DNA from: Phycisphaera sp.
Lineage (GTDB): Bacteria; Planctomycetota; Phycisphaerae; Phycisphaerales; UBA1924
Reading direction: 5' to 3'
Assembly (NCBI GenBank): GCA_020639255.1
Contig: JACKGZ010000003.1
Coordinates: forward strand, 310,001-374,000
DNA length: 64,000 bases
Shown here in pieces: positions 17,639 to 27,006 of the stretch. A program made the position numbers and the translations under genes. The notes under the pieces were generated by a model. That model was given only the letters and a program-made list of their open reading frames with translations, was not told the origin of the DNA and ran no database searches. Position 1 is the first letter of the stretch, and each line of letters opens with the position of its first letter.

Positions 17639-18920
17639 ATGTGAGCACCTGATCCACGCCACAGGGCGTGGAGGGCACGATGTTCCAACCCCAGAGCGAG
17701 GGCATCGGCTCACGCTTGCGACCGATCGTGGCGCCGTACGAATCCGCGCCCATCCGGTGCGGGTGCAAGTGGTACGCGATCGGGATGATCTCATTCAGCT
17801 TGTCGCTGGATCCGAAGCCGGGCCATGGCTGGTCCAGCTTTCGGCTGAACGCGCGGTCGGCGCGGATGCGGTTGATATCGACGGGCACCCAGGTGAGCTG
17901 ACGCCTCGGGTCGGCCTGCTTCTCGTCGTAGAGCGCAACCTCGACCCATGCATACGGGCCGACCTCGGCGCGGTCGCTCGCTCGGAATGCCTCGGCCCCA
18001 CCACCCGCACTCCCGCCGACGTACCCGAAGACCAGTCTCGCAGGGAGACCGACCTCGCGGTAGACCGCCACGAGCAAGAGGGGCATATCGAACGCGGTGC
18101 CTTTACCGCGTTTCGCGGCTTCCTCGGCTCCGAGTACCTCGAACGCACTCGTTGCGCCGACGGATTGTGCCGACTGACGAGCCGTCGCCGGGCGAGCATC
18201 GGGGACAATGCCAGATCCGCTCGGTTGAAACGACTTAGCAACCTCGCCGGCGAGATACTTGGCGACGACCATCGGCGGCTGGCTTTTGGCCTTCCCCTTG
18301 GTCCAGCGGTCTGCCAGACGCTCAACAAAGTCTGTGTCGTATGTACCTTCGAAACCCTCGTTGATGAAGAGTTCCGGCTCAAACGTCGAGGCTGCTTCCT
18401 TGGGCCATGCGCCCGCGGGCCATGGAACGGTCATTGCCTCGGCGTCTTTGAACTCGGTGTTCCAGCAGGTCGCACGGGCCTCGACCTCGAAGATCATGTT
18501 GTACGCGGCTTCGATTGGCCCGAACGTCCAGGTGCCGTAGGCCTCACCGGAATGCAGCGGGTTGCCCCCGCTATCCGCCGCGACCATGTTGAGTTTGAGT
18601 GGAACCTCACGTCCCTCAAAGAGGAGTTTGGCCTTGATTGTGCGGAAGTCGCGGTCGTGGCTGGCGCTCCGCATCGGCATTGGGAAGAAGATTGTCCCCT
18701 GCTCGATCTTGAATTCCTCGTCGGTGAGCAATGGGCCGTCATTTGCGGGCGCGAGGTTGTTCGCCGAGAGCGCGATGTTGGTGCGGAAGAGCCATTCCTG
18801 CGGATCGACGCGGGTCAGGAAGGGCGTGAGTTCTTCCTTGTAGCCCTGCGCGCCAGCCGACAGGGCGCAGCTCGCCCCGAGCAGCCAGACCAACAGATTC
18901 CGACGCGGCGATTTCAGCAT
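17571..18920 (-). CDS. Secreted transglutaminase-like protein lacking catalytic Cys and His
   Basis: A 449-aa exported protein; the start at 18920 has AAGGAG 7 nt upstream and gives a signal peptide (LLVWLLGASCALSAGAQG). Residues 265-350 align with the transglutaminase core: the helix GTAFDMPLLLVAVYREVGLPAR, then FGYVGG, YAWVEV and WVPVDIN. Fifteen residues before the Gly of GLPAR, where the nucleophilic Cys belongs, there is Ala276; the usual HaWvEv His is Tyr323; only Asp348 remains. The fold is therefore kept but the active site is lost, so it is probably a binding or scaffold protein rather than an enzyme. The N-terminal 200 residues look like a beta-rich domain. Confidence 0.75.
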   Translation of the reverse strand: MLKSPRRNLLVWLLGASCALSAGAQGYKEELTPFLTRVDPQEWLFRTNIALSANNLAPANDGPLLTDEEFKIEQGTIFFPMPMRSASHDRDFRTIKAKLLFEGREVPLKLNMVAADSGGNPLHSGEAYGTWTFGPIEAAYNMIFEVEARATCWNTEFKDAEAMTVPWPAGAWPKEAASTFEPELFINEGFEGTYDTDFVERLADRWTKGKAKSQPPMVVAKYLAGEVAKSFQPSGSGIVPDARPATARQSAQSVGATSAFEVLGAEEAAKRGKGTAFDMPLLLVAVYREVGLPARLVFGYVGGSAGGGAEAFRASDRAEVGPYAWVEVALYDEKQADPRRQLTWVPVDINRIRADRAFSRKLDQPWPGFGSSDKLNEIIPIAYHLHPHRMGADSYGATIGRKREPMPSLWGWNIVPSTPCGVDQVLTFTATSPSRGPGDPEPGRRDRGQ

Positions 18921-19021
18921 GACCGACTCCTTCCAAGCCTCGTCCGGCCCCACGCGTATCATCGAGCGTACACGCCCCGTCCGGGCGTGGGCGTGATTTC
19001 CGCCTCATTCCGGAGACCCCG

Positions 19022-20482
<1,461 letters not shown>

Positions 20483-20516
20483 GACGGTCCGGAATTCTCG
20501 GGCGTTCGGAATGGTC

Positions 20517-20545
20517 TTGGGGGTTCGTAAGTTCCCCGGTACACT
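20517..20545 (+). promoter_or_regulatory. Promoter-like pair directly abutting a start codon
   Basis: TTGGGG (20517-20522), 17 nt, TACACT (20540-20545). The -10 is immediately followed by ATGGCT and then ATG at 20552, so initiation about 7 nt downstream would begin the mRNA at the second ATG. Confidence 0.45.
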
Positions 20546-20551
20546 ATGGCT

Positions 20552-21022
20552 ATGCGCACAAAGCTGACCGTTCTTCTCGCATCGATCTGCCTCGCCGGGG
20601 CCGCTGCAGGGCAGCAGGTCGAGTACGTCACCCGTGGCAACACCGGCGGGCACGCGATCCGGTTCGGATCGACGCCGCTCAAGGCAGAACTGCCCCGGGC
20701 CTATGTCCGGGTGAACAACGCCCCGCACACAACGACCGCTGTGACGCGGGGTCGGACGGTCTACGGGCGTTCGCGCACGACCACATGCAACACCCACTCG
20801 AACCGGATCGGTCTGAAGGTCAGGTTCGTCAAGATCCACGGCACCGACCACGTCATCCCGACGTTCGCGGTCGATGACAACTCAAGCCCGACCCAGGTCA
20901 AACGCGACAGACGAGACCGCACGCAACCGACAGCCCGAGAGCGTGAGGACCGCCCGGCCCCGACCAGGCACGCGCTGATGATCCATGCCTTGATGAATAA
21001 CAAGCTGGATTGCCACCGATAA
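20552..21022 (+). CDS. Small secreted protein, function unknown
   Basis: A 156-aa predicted exported protein (158 aa if the ATG at 20546 is used). The signal peptide MRTKLTVLLASICLAGAAAGQ is clear and is what supports the gene. The mature part is unlike any family I know: Arg/Thr-rich, with two Cys (one in TTTCNTHSN, one at the very end, DCHR), and a basic low-complexity stretch of KRDRRDRTQPTAREREDR. The start is placed at 20552 because a -10-like hexamer overlaps the space before the earlier ATG. It stands alone between fumC and the GT2 operon. Confidence 0.6.
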   Translation: MRTKLTVLLASICLAGAAAGQQVEYVTRGNTGGHAIRFGSTPLKAELPRAYVRVNNAPHTTTAVTRGRTVYGRSRTTTCNTHSNRIGLKVRFVKIHGTDHVIPTFAVDDNSSPTQVKRDRRDRTQPTAREREDRPAPTRHALMIHALMNNKLDCHR

Positions 21023-21177
21023 AGGGCGAGACCCGTCCGAGGCTGACAGGTATGCTTCCTTGTTCAGCCCTTCGGTGTGTGGTCGGGCCTCTGGGGCGAA
21101 AGCCCTAACCCATCCGTGACGACATTGAGGGGGACCGCCGATGGAGCGGTGGTTGTACGTGTCGCTGGAGCGCCCGC

Positions 21178-22245
21178 ATGTCGTTGCCGATGACGGTCCA
21201 AACACTCCCTCTGGATGGCCCACGCTTGCATTCTGCACCCCAAGAGATGTTGATCGACCTCTCCGTCGTTATCCCCGTGCACAACGAGGAGGACAACGCG
21301 GTTCCGCTCTACAACGAGGTCAAGAAGGAACTCGACAAGACGAACCTCGACTGGGAGTGCATCATCGTCGACGACGGGAGCACCGACCGCACGATCGAGC
21401 GTCTGATCGAGGCATTCGCCGGTGATCCGCGGTTGTGTGTCGTCGGGCTCCGGCGGAACTTCGGTCAGACCGCGGGCCTGGCGGCCGGCTTTGATCGTGC
21501 CCGCGGCAAGTTCATCGCCACGATGGACGGCGACCTCCAGAACGACCCGGCCGACATCATCAAGCTGATGGATGCGCTGAGCGAGGGTCGTGGCTACGAC
21601 GTCGTGAGCGGCTGGCGCAAGCAGCGCCAGGACAAGTTCTTCTCGCGGCGGATGCCCTCGCTGATCGCCAACAGGATGATCTCGAAGCTGACCTGGACAC
21701 CCATCCATGACTTCGGCTGCGCGATGAAGGTCTACCGGCGCGAGGCGCTCCAGGACGTCCAGCTCTACGGCGAGATGCACCGCTTCTTGCCGGCGCTGTG
21801 CGTCTGGAAGGGTGCTCGCATCACCGAGCGCGTCGTCAACCACCGAGCCCGTGTGGCCGGCACGAGCAAGTACGGCCTCGTGCGCACAGGCAAGGTCATC
21901 CTCGACCTGTTGACGGTCAAGTTCCTGAACGACTATCTCTCGAAGCCAATCTATCTCTTCGGCAAGCTGGCCTTCCTGTGCATCTCGATCGCGTTCGCAG
22001 CGCTCGGTGTGGCCATCGTCCAAAAGTTTGGCTGGTACTTCAATCAGGTGAACCTGAATAACAACGTGCTTGTCACGTTCTCGGGGATGATGGTCCTCCT
22101 GGCGGCCCAGATGCTGGTCTTCGGCGTTGTGAGCGAACTCTTGGTCCGGATCTATCACGAAGCGCAGGGCAAGCGTCCCTTCGGTGTGCGTGAGGTGGTT
22201 TGGATGAAGGATCTTCGCGCGGAGGAAGCCCGGAGTGACGGCTGA
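21178..22245 (+). CDS. Membrane-anchored GT2 glycosyltransferase (DPM1/GtrB-like)
   Basis: A 355-aa GT-A fold transferase: LSVVIPVHNEEDN starts the domain, VDDGST (64-69) and the metal-binding DGD of MDGDLQNDP (116-124) are intact, and MHRFLPAL is the acceptor motif typical of polyprenyl-phosphate mannose/glucose synthases. Two C-terminal membrane helices follow (FLCISIAFAALGVAIVQKF and VTFSGMMVLLAAQMLVFGVV). It probably charges undecaprenyl phosphate with a hexose for the GT-C enzyme at the end of the same operon. The ATG at 21178 adds 23 unconserved residues; ATG at 21247 is the alternative. The next gene overlaps by 11 nt. Confidence 0.88.
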   Translation: MSLPMTVQTLPLDGPRLHSAPQEMLIDLSVVIPVHNEEDNAVPLYNEVKKELDKTNLDWECIIVDDGSTDRTIERLIEAFAGDPRLCVVGLRRNFGQTAGLAAGFDRARGKFIATMDGDLQNDPADIIKLMDALSEGRGYDVVSGWRKQRQDKFFSRRMPSLIANRMISKLTWTPIHDFGCAMKVYRREALQDVQLYGEMHRFLPALCVWKGARITERVVNHRARVAGTSKYGLVRTGKVILDLLTVKFLNDYLSKPIYLFGKLAFLCISIAFAALGVAIVQKFGWYFNQVNLNNNVLVTFSGMMVLLAAQMLVFGVVSELLVRIYHEAQGKRPFGVREVVWMKDLRAEEARSDG

Positions 22246-23752
22246 GGCCGACAACTCGCTCGCAGCCCTCACCCGAGATCTGGACGAAGCTCAGGACGCT
22301 CGCTACGACGTCATCATTGTGGGCGGCGGCATCCAGGGTGTTTGTCTGCTCTATGAAGCGTCCCGTCGTGGGCTGCGGGCCCTGCTCATCGAGAAAGATG
22401 ACTTCGGCGGGCAGACAAGCTGGAGCAGCATGCGAGTGCTCCACGGCGGGTTCCGCTATCTCCAGTCGATGGACCTGCCGAGGTATATCGAATCGGTCCG
22501 CGCGCGGCGCTGGTTTATGCGCATGTTCCCGGGGATGACCGAGCCCATGCATTGCCTGATGCCTCTCTACGGCGAGGGGCTGAAGCGACCAGAGGCGTTC
22601 CGGGCCGCGGTCTGGATGAATCGGCAGCTGATCCGGTTTGAGGGGCGTCAGCTCGGCGAGCCGAAGCTGAACCCCGGCGCGGTTCTGTCGCCGAGCGATG
22701 TCGTTCAGGACTGGCAGCGCGTGCCAACCGTTGGTCTCAAAGGCGGCGGCATGTGGACCGACGCCCGGATGCTCAGCCCGGAGCGGATGGTGATTCATCT
22801 TCTCCGCGTCGCGGTCGGACGCGGGGCGCACGCGCTCAACTATGTCTGCGCGGAAGACATCCAGACGAGCGGCGGGAATGTCACCGGGCTGATCGCGCTG
22901 GACACGCTCACCGATCGGGAGCTGCGGTTCGATGCTCCGATTGTGATCAATGCTGCCGGGCCCTGGTCGATGCCGCTGTCGCGTTCACTCGGCGATGCGC
23001 GGCCCGAGCTCTTCATCCCGATGCGTTCGTTCAACGTGATCGTCGACCGCGAGCCGCAGAGCGAGTCGGCGATCGCGGTGACGGCCCGCAAGCCGGGGGC
23101 TCAGACGTATTTCGTTGTCCCGTTCGGTGACAAGGTGATCCTGGGCACCGCGCACATGCCAGCGAGTCGTGACGATTTCAATCCAAACCCGTCGAGGGAC
23201 GAGGTGCAGGGATTCCTCGACGAAGTGAACGAAGCGGCTCCGGGTCTCGAGGCGGATATCGATAGCATCAGTTGTGTCTGGTCAGGTCTCGTACCTGCAC
23301 CGTTTGAAGGTGCAACGTACGCCAGCGATCGGCCCGTGGTCCACGAGCACGGACACCACGGTGGGCCCAACGGTCTCATCAGCGTGTCGGGAGTGAAATT
23401 CACGACGGCCCCAATGCTCGCTCGGCGTGTGATCGATCCGATTCCGGGTCGCCCGATGGCTCCATTCCCCGACGTGCCCAACTGGCGGGGCATCCAGGAA
23501 GTGCCCGGTTATGGGGGGAGCGTGGATCGACTGATCGAACTCGCACGCGACGAGAGCGTTCAACATGTCGATGATCTTGTGTTCAGAAGAACGGGCCTCT
23601 GGCAGAATGCCGCCGAGGCGATGGACCTCTTCCCTCGGTTGGCCGGAGCACTCTCGCTGAGTGGAGCCGAGCTTGAGGATGAGCGGGTTCGCCTCAAACG
23701 GGCTCTCTTGAGGATTTCGAGGCCCTGGGAAGTAGACGGAGCGGGGAACTGA
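22235..23752 (+). CDS. FAD-dependent oxidoreductase, GlpD (glycerol-3-phosphate dehydrogenase)-like
   Basis: A 505-aa flavoprotein. The dinucleotide site VIIVGGGIQGVCLLYEASRRG is at 26-46, and LIEKDDFGGQTSWSSMRVLHGGFRYLQ matches the GlpD-type FAD/substrate segment (usual ...S.kliHGGlRYL). VINAAGPWSMPLS is the second FAD region and ISVSGVKFTTAP is the GlpD C-terminal motif (usual iTi.GGKlTTyR). A GTG start at 22235 overlaps the GT2 stop and has GGAGG upstream. It would oxidise glycerol-3-phosphate or another polyol/hydroxyacid phosphate, passing electrons to quinone. The location inside a glycan operon, far from glycerol genes, suggests a special substrate such as a lipid or sugar-phosphate intermediate. 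Confidence 0.8.
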   Translation: MTAEADNSLAALTRDLDEAQDARYDVIIVGGGIQGVCLLYEASRRGLRALLIEKDDFGGQTSWSSMRVLHGGFRYLQSMDLPRYIESVRARRWFMRMFPGMTEPMHCLMPLYGEGLKRPEAFRAAVWMNRQLIRFEGRQLGEPKLNPGAVLSPSDVVQDWQRVPTVGLKGGGMWTDARMLSPERMVIHLLRVAVGRGAHALNYVCAEDIQTSGGNVTGLIALDTLTDRELRFDAPIVINAAGPWSMPLSRSLGDARPELFIPMRSFNVIVDREPQSESAIAVTARKPGAQTYFVVPFGDKVILGTAHMPASRDDFNPNPSRDEVQGFLDEVNEAAPGLEADIDSISCVWSGLVPAPFEGATYASDRPVVHEHGHHGGPNGLISVSGVKFTTAPMLARRVIDPIPGRPMAPFPDVPNWRGIQEVPGYGGSVDRLIELARDESVQHVDDLVFRRTGLWQNAAEAMDLFPRLAGALSLSGAELEDERVRLKRALLRISRPWEVDGAGN

Positions 23753-24519
23753 TGGGCGCGATCAAGGACGGCGTGGTTTCGGAGAAGGGCTCGGCGCTCA
23801 AGAAGTATCAATCGGCGATCGTCGGTTCGTCGTCGTTTGTACTTCTGGCTCGGTACGAGTTCACGCTCCTTTTCCTGACGCGGCTGCCCGGCGCACTCGG
23901 GCTGCTCGTTCGGCAGAAGCTCGTCCGCGGGTTGCTCGGTTCCTGCGGCAGGAAGCCGGCCTTCGGCACGGACGTCGTTTTCCGTCACCCGAAAAGGATC
24001 CGGCTCGGCAATACGGTCGTGCTCGATGACGCTTGCTGTTTCGACGCATACACCGAGAAGGATGTTGGCATCGAAGTCGGCGATCGCTGCATGTTCGGCC
24101 GGGGAACCCGGCTTTCGAGCAAGCTCGGCACAATTACGATCGGAGACGACTGCGGATTCGGCGCGGGGATTACCGTCCACGCCGCGGTCGATGGCGAGGT
24201 GGTGATCGGCAACAAGTGCATCATCGCTGCGCACACATACATCGGCGGCGGGCAGTACAACATGGACCGCACGGATGTCCCGATCGTCGATCAGGGGCAC
24301 CGCCACGGATTGCGCCTGGAGATCGGGGACAACTGCTGGATCGGCGCCAACGTGTCGATCGTCAACGGCGTGACAATCGGTCGTGATGCGGTTATCGCCG
24401 CCGGCGCGGTCGTGACGAAGGACATCCCGGACTTTGCGGTCGTCGCGGGCGTTCCCGCCAAGGTGATCCGCATGCGGACCGCGACCGAACCGAAGGAGCA
24501 GGCTCTTGCCACCGGCTGA
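23752..24519 (+). CDS. Left-handed beta-helix acyltransferase (WcaF/LpxA-type hexapeptide)
   Basis: A 255-aa protein with repeated [LIV]Gxxxx hexapeptides from about residue 80 to 230 (IRLGNTVVLDD, IEVGDRCMFGRGTRL, ITIGDDCGFGAGITVH, VVIGNKCIIAAHTYI, LEIGDNCWIGANVSIVNGVTIGRDAVIAAGAVVTKD). The last block, WIGANVSIVNGVTIG...AAGAVVTKDIPDFAVVAGVPAKVI, is the canonical end of maltose/sugar O-acetyltransferases. The N-terminal 70 residues are extended and partly hydrophobic (LLARYEFTLLFLTRLPGALG), so it may bind the membrane. ATG shares the A of the GlpD-like stop (TGATG). It probably acetylates a sugar in the glycan made by this operon. Confidence 0.85.
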   Translation: MGAIKDGVVSEKGSALKKYQSAIVGSSSFVLLARYEFTLLFLTRLPGALGLLVRQKLVRGLLGSCGRKPAFGTDVVFRHPKRIRLGNTVVLDDACCFDAYTEKDVGIEVGDRCMFGRGTRLSSKLGTITIGDDCGFGAGITVHAAVDGEVVIGNKCIIAAHTYIGGGQYNMDRTDVPIVDQGHRHGLRLEIGDNCWIGANVSIVNGVTIGRDAVIAAGAVVTKDIPDFAVVAGVPAKVIRMRTATEPKEQALATG

Positions 24520-25543
24520 GAACGTCAAGTCGAAGAGGTCATGGGTGAAGCCGGCGCTGATCGCGGTCAAGCTGCTGATCTCGTTCGGGCTGCTCTATTT
24601 TTTGATCAGCAGCGCGAATATCAACTTCGACGAGCTCCGCGACACGCTCGCCAAGACCGACCCTCTGTATGTCTTTCTCGCATTTCTGACGCCGTATCTT
24701 GGTTTCTATATGACGTCGCTCCGCTGGAAGGGGCTCCTGGAGGTTCAGGGCGCCAAGATCCGCCAGCCGATTTTATTCAAGTCGTGCATGGTGGCAGTGT
24801 TCTTCAATCAGATCATGCCGAGCACGATCGGCGGCGACGTGATCCGGATGTACGACTCATGGAAGGCCGGCGCGACACGGGCTGTTTCAATTTCGACGAT
24901 CGTGGTCGACCGCGTGCTCGGGCTCTTCGCGCTCGCGATCTTTGCGGTGCTCGGACTGTTCTTCGTGCAAGGCGACTTCTCTGAGGCGCAGTACGTCCCG
25001 CTCGCGGTTATTGCGGTCGCGATGGGGCTCGGCGGATTCATTGCGCTCGTGTTCTCGCCCTTCCGAGTGATGGTGAATCTCGCCAGGGCGATCTACACGA
25101 AACTCCCCGGCCCGTTTGGGAAGTTCTTTGGAAAGGTTGACAAGGCCGTGGAACCATTCCGCGGTCGGCACGGCTCGCTCATACGCGCCCTCGTGATCTC
25201 GCTGTTATTGCAACTGAACGTTGTATTGCTGCACTACCTCCTGAGCCTCGCGATCGGGATCGAGCTTGGCTTCTTCGATTACTTCTATGTCGTGCCCGTG
25301 GCACTCTTCGTGATGCTCATCCCGATCTCGATCAACGGCATCGGCGTGCGTGAGAGTATGTTCGTGTTTCTGCTCGGCACGATGGGCGTCGCCAAGGCCG
25401 ACGCACTGGTGCTTTCGCTACTTGTGTTTGCAGTCTTCCTCGTCCATGGTCTCATCGGCGGGCTCGTGCTCGCCTCGCGGGGCATCTCGCCCAGCAAGTT
25501 GGCCAAGGACGCGTCAACACCCGCAACAGGGACCGCTGCATGA
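24506..25543 (+). CDS. Flippase-like/LPG-synthase transmembrane family protein (UPF0104)
   Basis: A 345-aa protein of the lysylphosphatidylglycerol-synthase transmembrane/AglD flippase-like family. About eight hydrophobic segments and the family marks are present: LFKSCMVAVFFNQIMPSTIGGDVIRMY (around 88-114, the most conserved part) and PISINGIGVRE near 272-282. The TTG at 24506 is taken as the start because AAGGAG lies 8 nt upstream and it overlaps the previous gene by 14 nt. Members are thought to act in membrane lipid or lipid-linked sugar handling. Its place between an acyltransferase and a GT-C transferase supports a lipid-linked glycan role. The next gene overlaps by 4 nt. Confidence 0.85.
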   Translation: MPPAENVKSKRSWVKPALIAVKLLISFGLLYFLISSANINFDELRDTLAKTDPLYVFLAFLTPYLGFYMTSLRWKGLLEVQGAKIRQPILFKSCMVAVFFNQIMPSTIGGDVIRMYDSWKAGATRAVSISTIVVDRVLGLFALAIFAVLGLFFVQGDFSEAQYVPLAVIAVAMGLGGFIALVFSPFRVMVNLARAIYTKLPGPFGKFFGKVDKAVEPFRGRHGSLIRALVISLLLQLNVVLLHYLLSLAIGIELGFFDYFYVVPVALFVMLIPISINGIGVRESMFVFLLGTMGVAKADALVLSLLVFAVFLVHGLIGGLVLASRGISPSKLAKDASTPATGTAA

Positions 25544-27006
25544 ATCTCAATCAGGATCCGCACGCCGAGAGCTTATCGCCCCGCGTCTTTCTGCTCTGGC
25601 TGATCGGAGCCACGCTTCTGGCGCTGGTTATGCGGCTCTTGCTTCTTGATCGCCCCAGTTTCTGGATCGACGAGATCTACAGCGTCATGCATGCGGCCCG
25701 ACTCGGCGAGGGCAACCTGACCAAGCAGTTCGGCTTCCTGCCGACATTCATCACGCTCAAGCTCGTCGGGGCTCTGCCATCGGCCGAAGCTGCGATGGAC
25801 CCGAGTTCATGGCTGCGGCTCGGCGTCACCGAGTGGCTGGTGCGAATCCCGAGCGTGATCATCGGGACCGCCACCGTGTTCATCCTGGGCTGGCTCGCAA
25901 GGCCGGTGGTCGGCGCACGGGCAGCGATCATCTTCGCGATGCTTCTGACCGTCAGCACCTGGCATCTGCACATGTCGCAGACGGGTCGGTTCTACGCGCA
26001 GCAGATGTTGTTCTTCAACATGGCGATGCTGCTGTACTTCCATGCGACGACCACGGGGAACAAACGCCGGCTGGTCGCGTCGATGGTCTGCCTGTTCCTC
26101 GCGTTTATGTCGCAGCCGCCGGCGATCATGCTCGGCGTGGTGCTCGGGATCGACTGGGTCTTCGGGCTCTTTGACAAGGATTCCAGGCGTTTGACATGGT
26201 ACGCGGCCATCGCGGGCGGGATCACCGCAGCGGTTTGCGCAGGCTTGCTTGCCATCGATATGTACCGCAATGCGGACAACTGGGCTCAGTTTGGACGCAC
26301 AACATCGCAATCGGCGCCGGTGGTGCTTGCGGGGGCCGTGTGGTACATGAACCCGGCGGTCGTGATCGCCGCGGCGGCGGGATTCTTATGCCTGATCCAG
26401 CGGAGCTTCCGCCTGGCCCGCTATCTACTGCTAGTGGCCTTTGTTCCTCTGCTGATCATGGCGGCGCTCGCGTATACCGACTATTTCGTGCACGTGCGCT
26501 ACACGTTCGTCATCCTGCCCGCCTGGCTTTTGCTGGCCGCGACGGCGCTCGATCGCCTCTCACTTCCGCAGAGCAACGAGTATCCGGTCTTTATCAGATA
26601 CCTCGCAGTCGCTGTTGTGCCCGTGATGTGCGTCTATCAGGATCTCGAGTACTACACCGCTGGCGGCGGATACCAGCCCGCGTGGCGCGAGGCATTCGCC
26701 GAGTTGAAGCAGATCAGGCAGCCCGACGAAGCGATTTACGGCGACTTCCACGCGGAACTGCTCGGTGCGTATTACCTCCAGGATTACACGATCACGAAGG
26801 CCACGAGCAAGAGCCTGATGCCCGCGCTTGATGAGGCGACCGCGCCCTGCTGGATCATCGACAAAGTCGGCACCTCGGGCGGCTTGAACTGGCCCGCGCT
26901 CCGGGACAGGGCCGATCTGATCTGGGTGTACGACCGCCATGTCATGCAGCCGTACTCGTCGATCAAGCTGTTCAAATACACGCCGCCGATCACGGGCTCA
27001 CAGTGA
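25540..27006 (+). CDS. GT-C glycosyltransferase (PMT/ArnT GT39-like)
   Basis: A 488-aa polytopic protein with about ten hydrophobic segments. The first loop holds FWIDEIYS, with the acidic pair Asp44-Glu45 that in GT39/ArnT-type enzymes sits at the catalytic site, and SQTGRFYAQQMLFF is the second conserved loop. The C-terminal ~110 residues are soluble. It should transfer a sugar from a polyprenyl-phosphate donor, presumably made by the GT2 at the start of the operon, to a lipid, glycan or protein on the outer face. ATG overlaps the preceding stop by 4 nt (ATGA). Its own stop overlaps the convergent helicase by 9 nt. Confidence 0.85.
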   Translation: MNLNQDPHAESLSPRVFLLWLIGATLLALVMRLLLLDRPSFWIDEIYSVMHAARLGEGNLTKQFGFLPTFITLKLVGALPSAEAAMDPSSWLRLGVTEWLVRIPSVIIGTATVFILGWLARPVVGARAAIIFAMLLTVSTWHLHMSQTGRFYAQQMLFFNMAMLLYFHATTTGNKRRLVASMVCLFLAFMSQPPAIMLGVVLGIDWVFGLFDKDSRRLTWYAAIAGGITAAVCAGLLAIDMYRNADNWAQFGRTTSQSAPVVLAGAVWYMNPAVVIAAAAGFLCLIQRSFRLARYLLLVAFVPLLIMAALAYTDYFVHVRYTFVILPAWLLLAATALDRLSLPQSNEYPVFIRYLAVAVVPVMCVYQDLEYYTAGGGYQPAWREAFAELKQIRQPDEAIYGDFHAELLGAYYLQDYTITKATSKSLMPALDEATAPCWIIDKVGTSGGLNWPALRDRADLIWVYDRHVMQPYSSIKLFKYTPPITGSQ

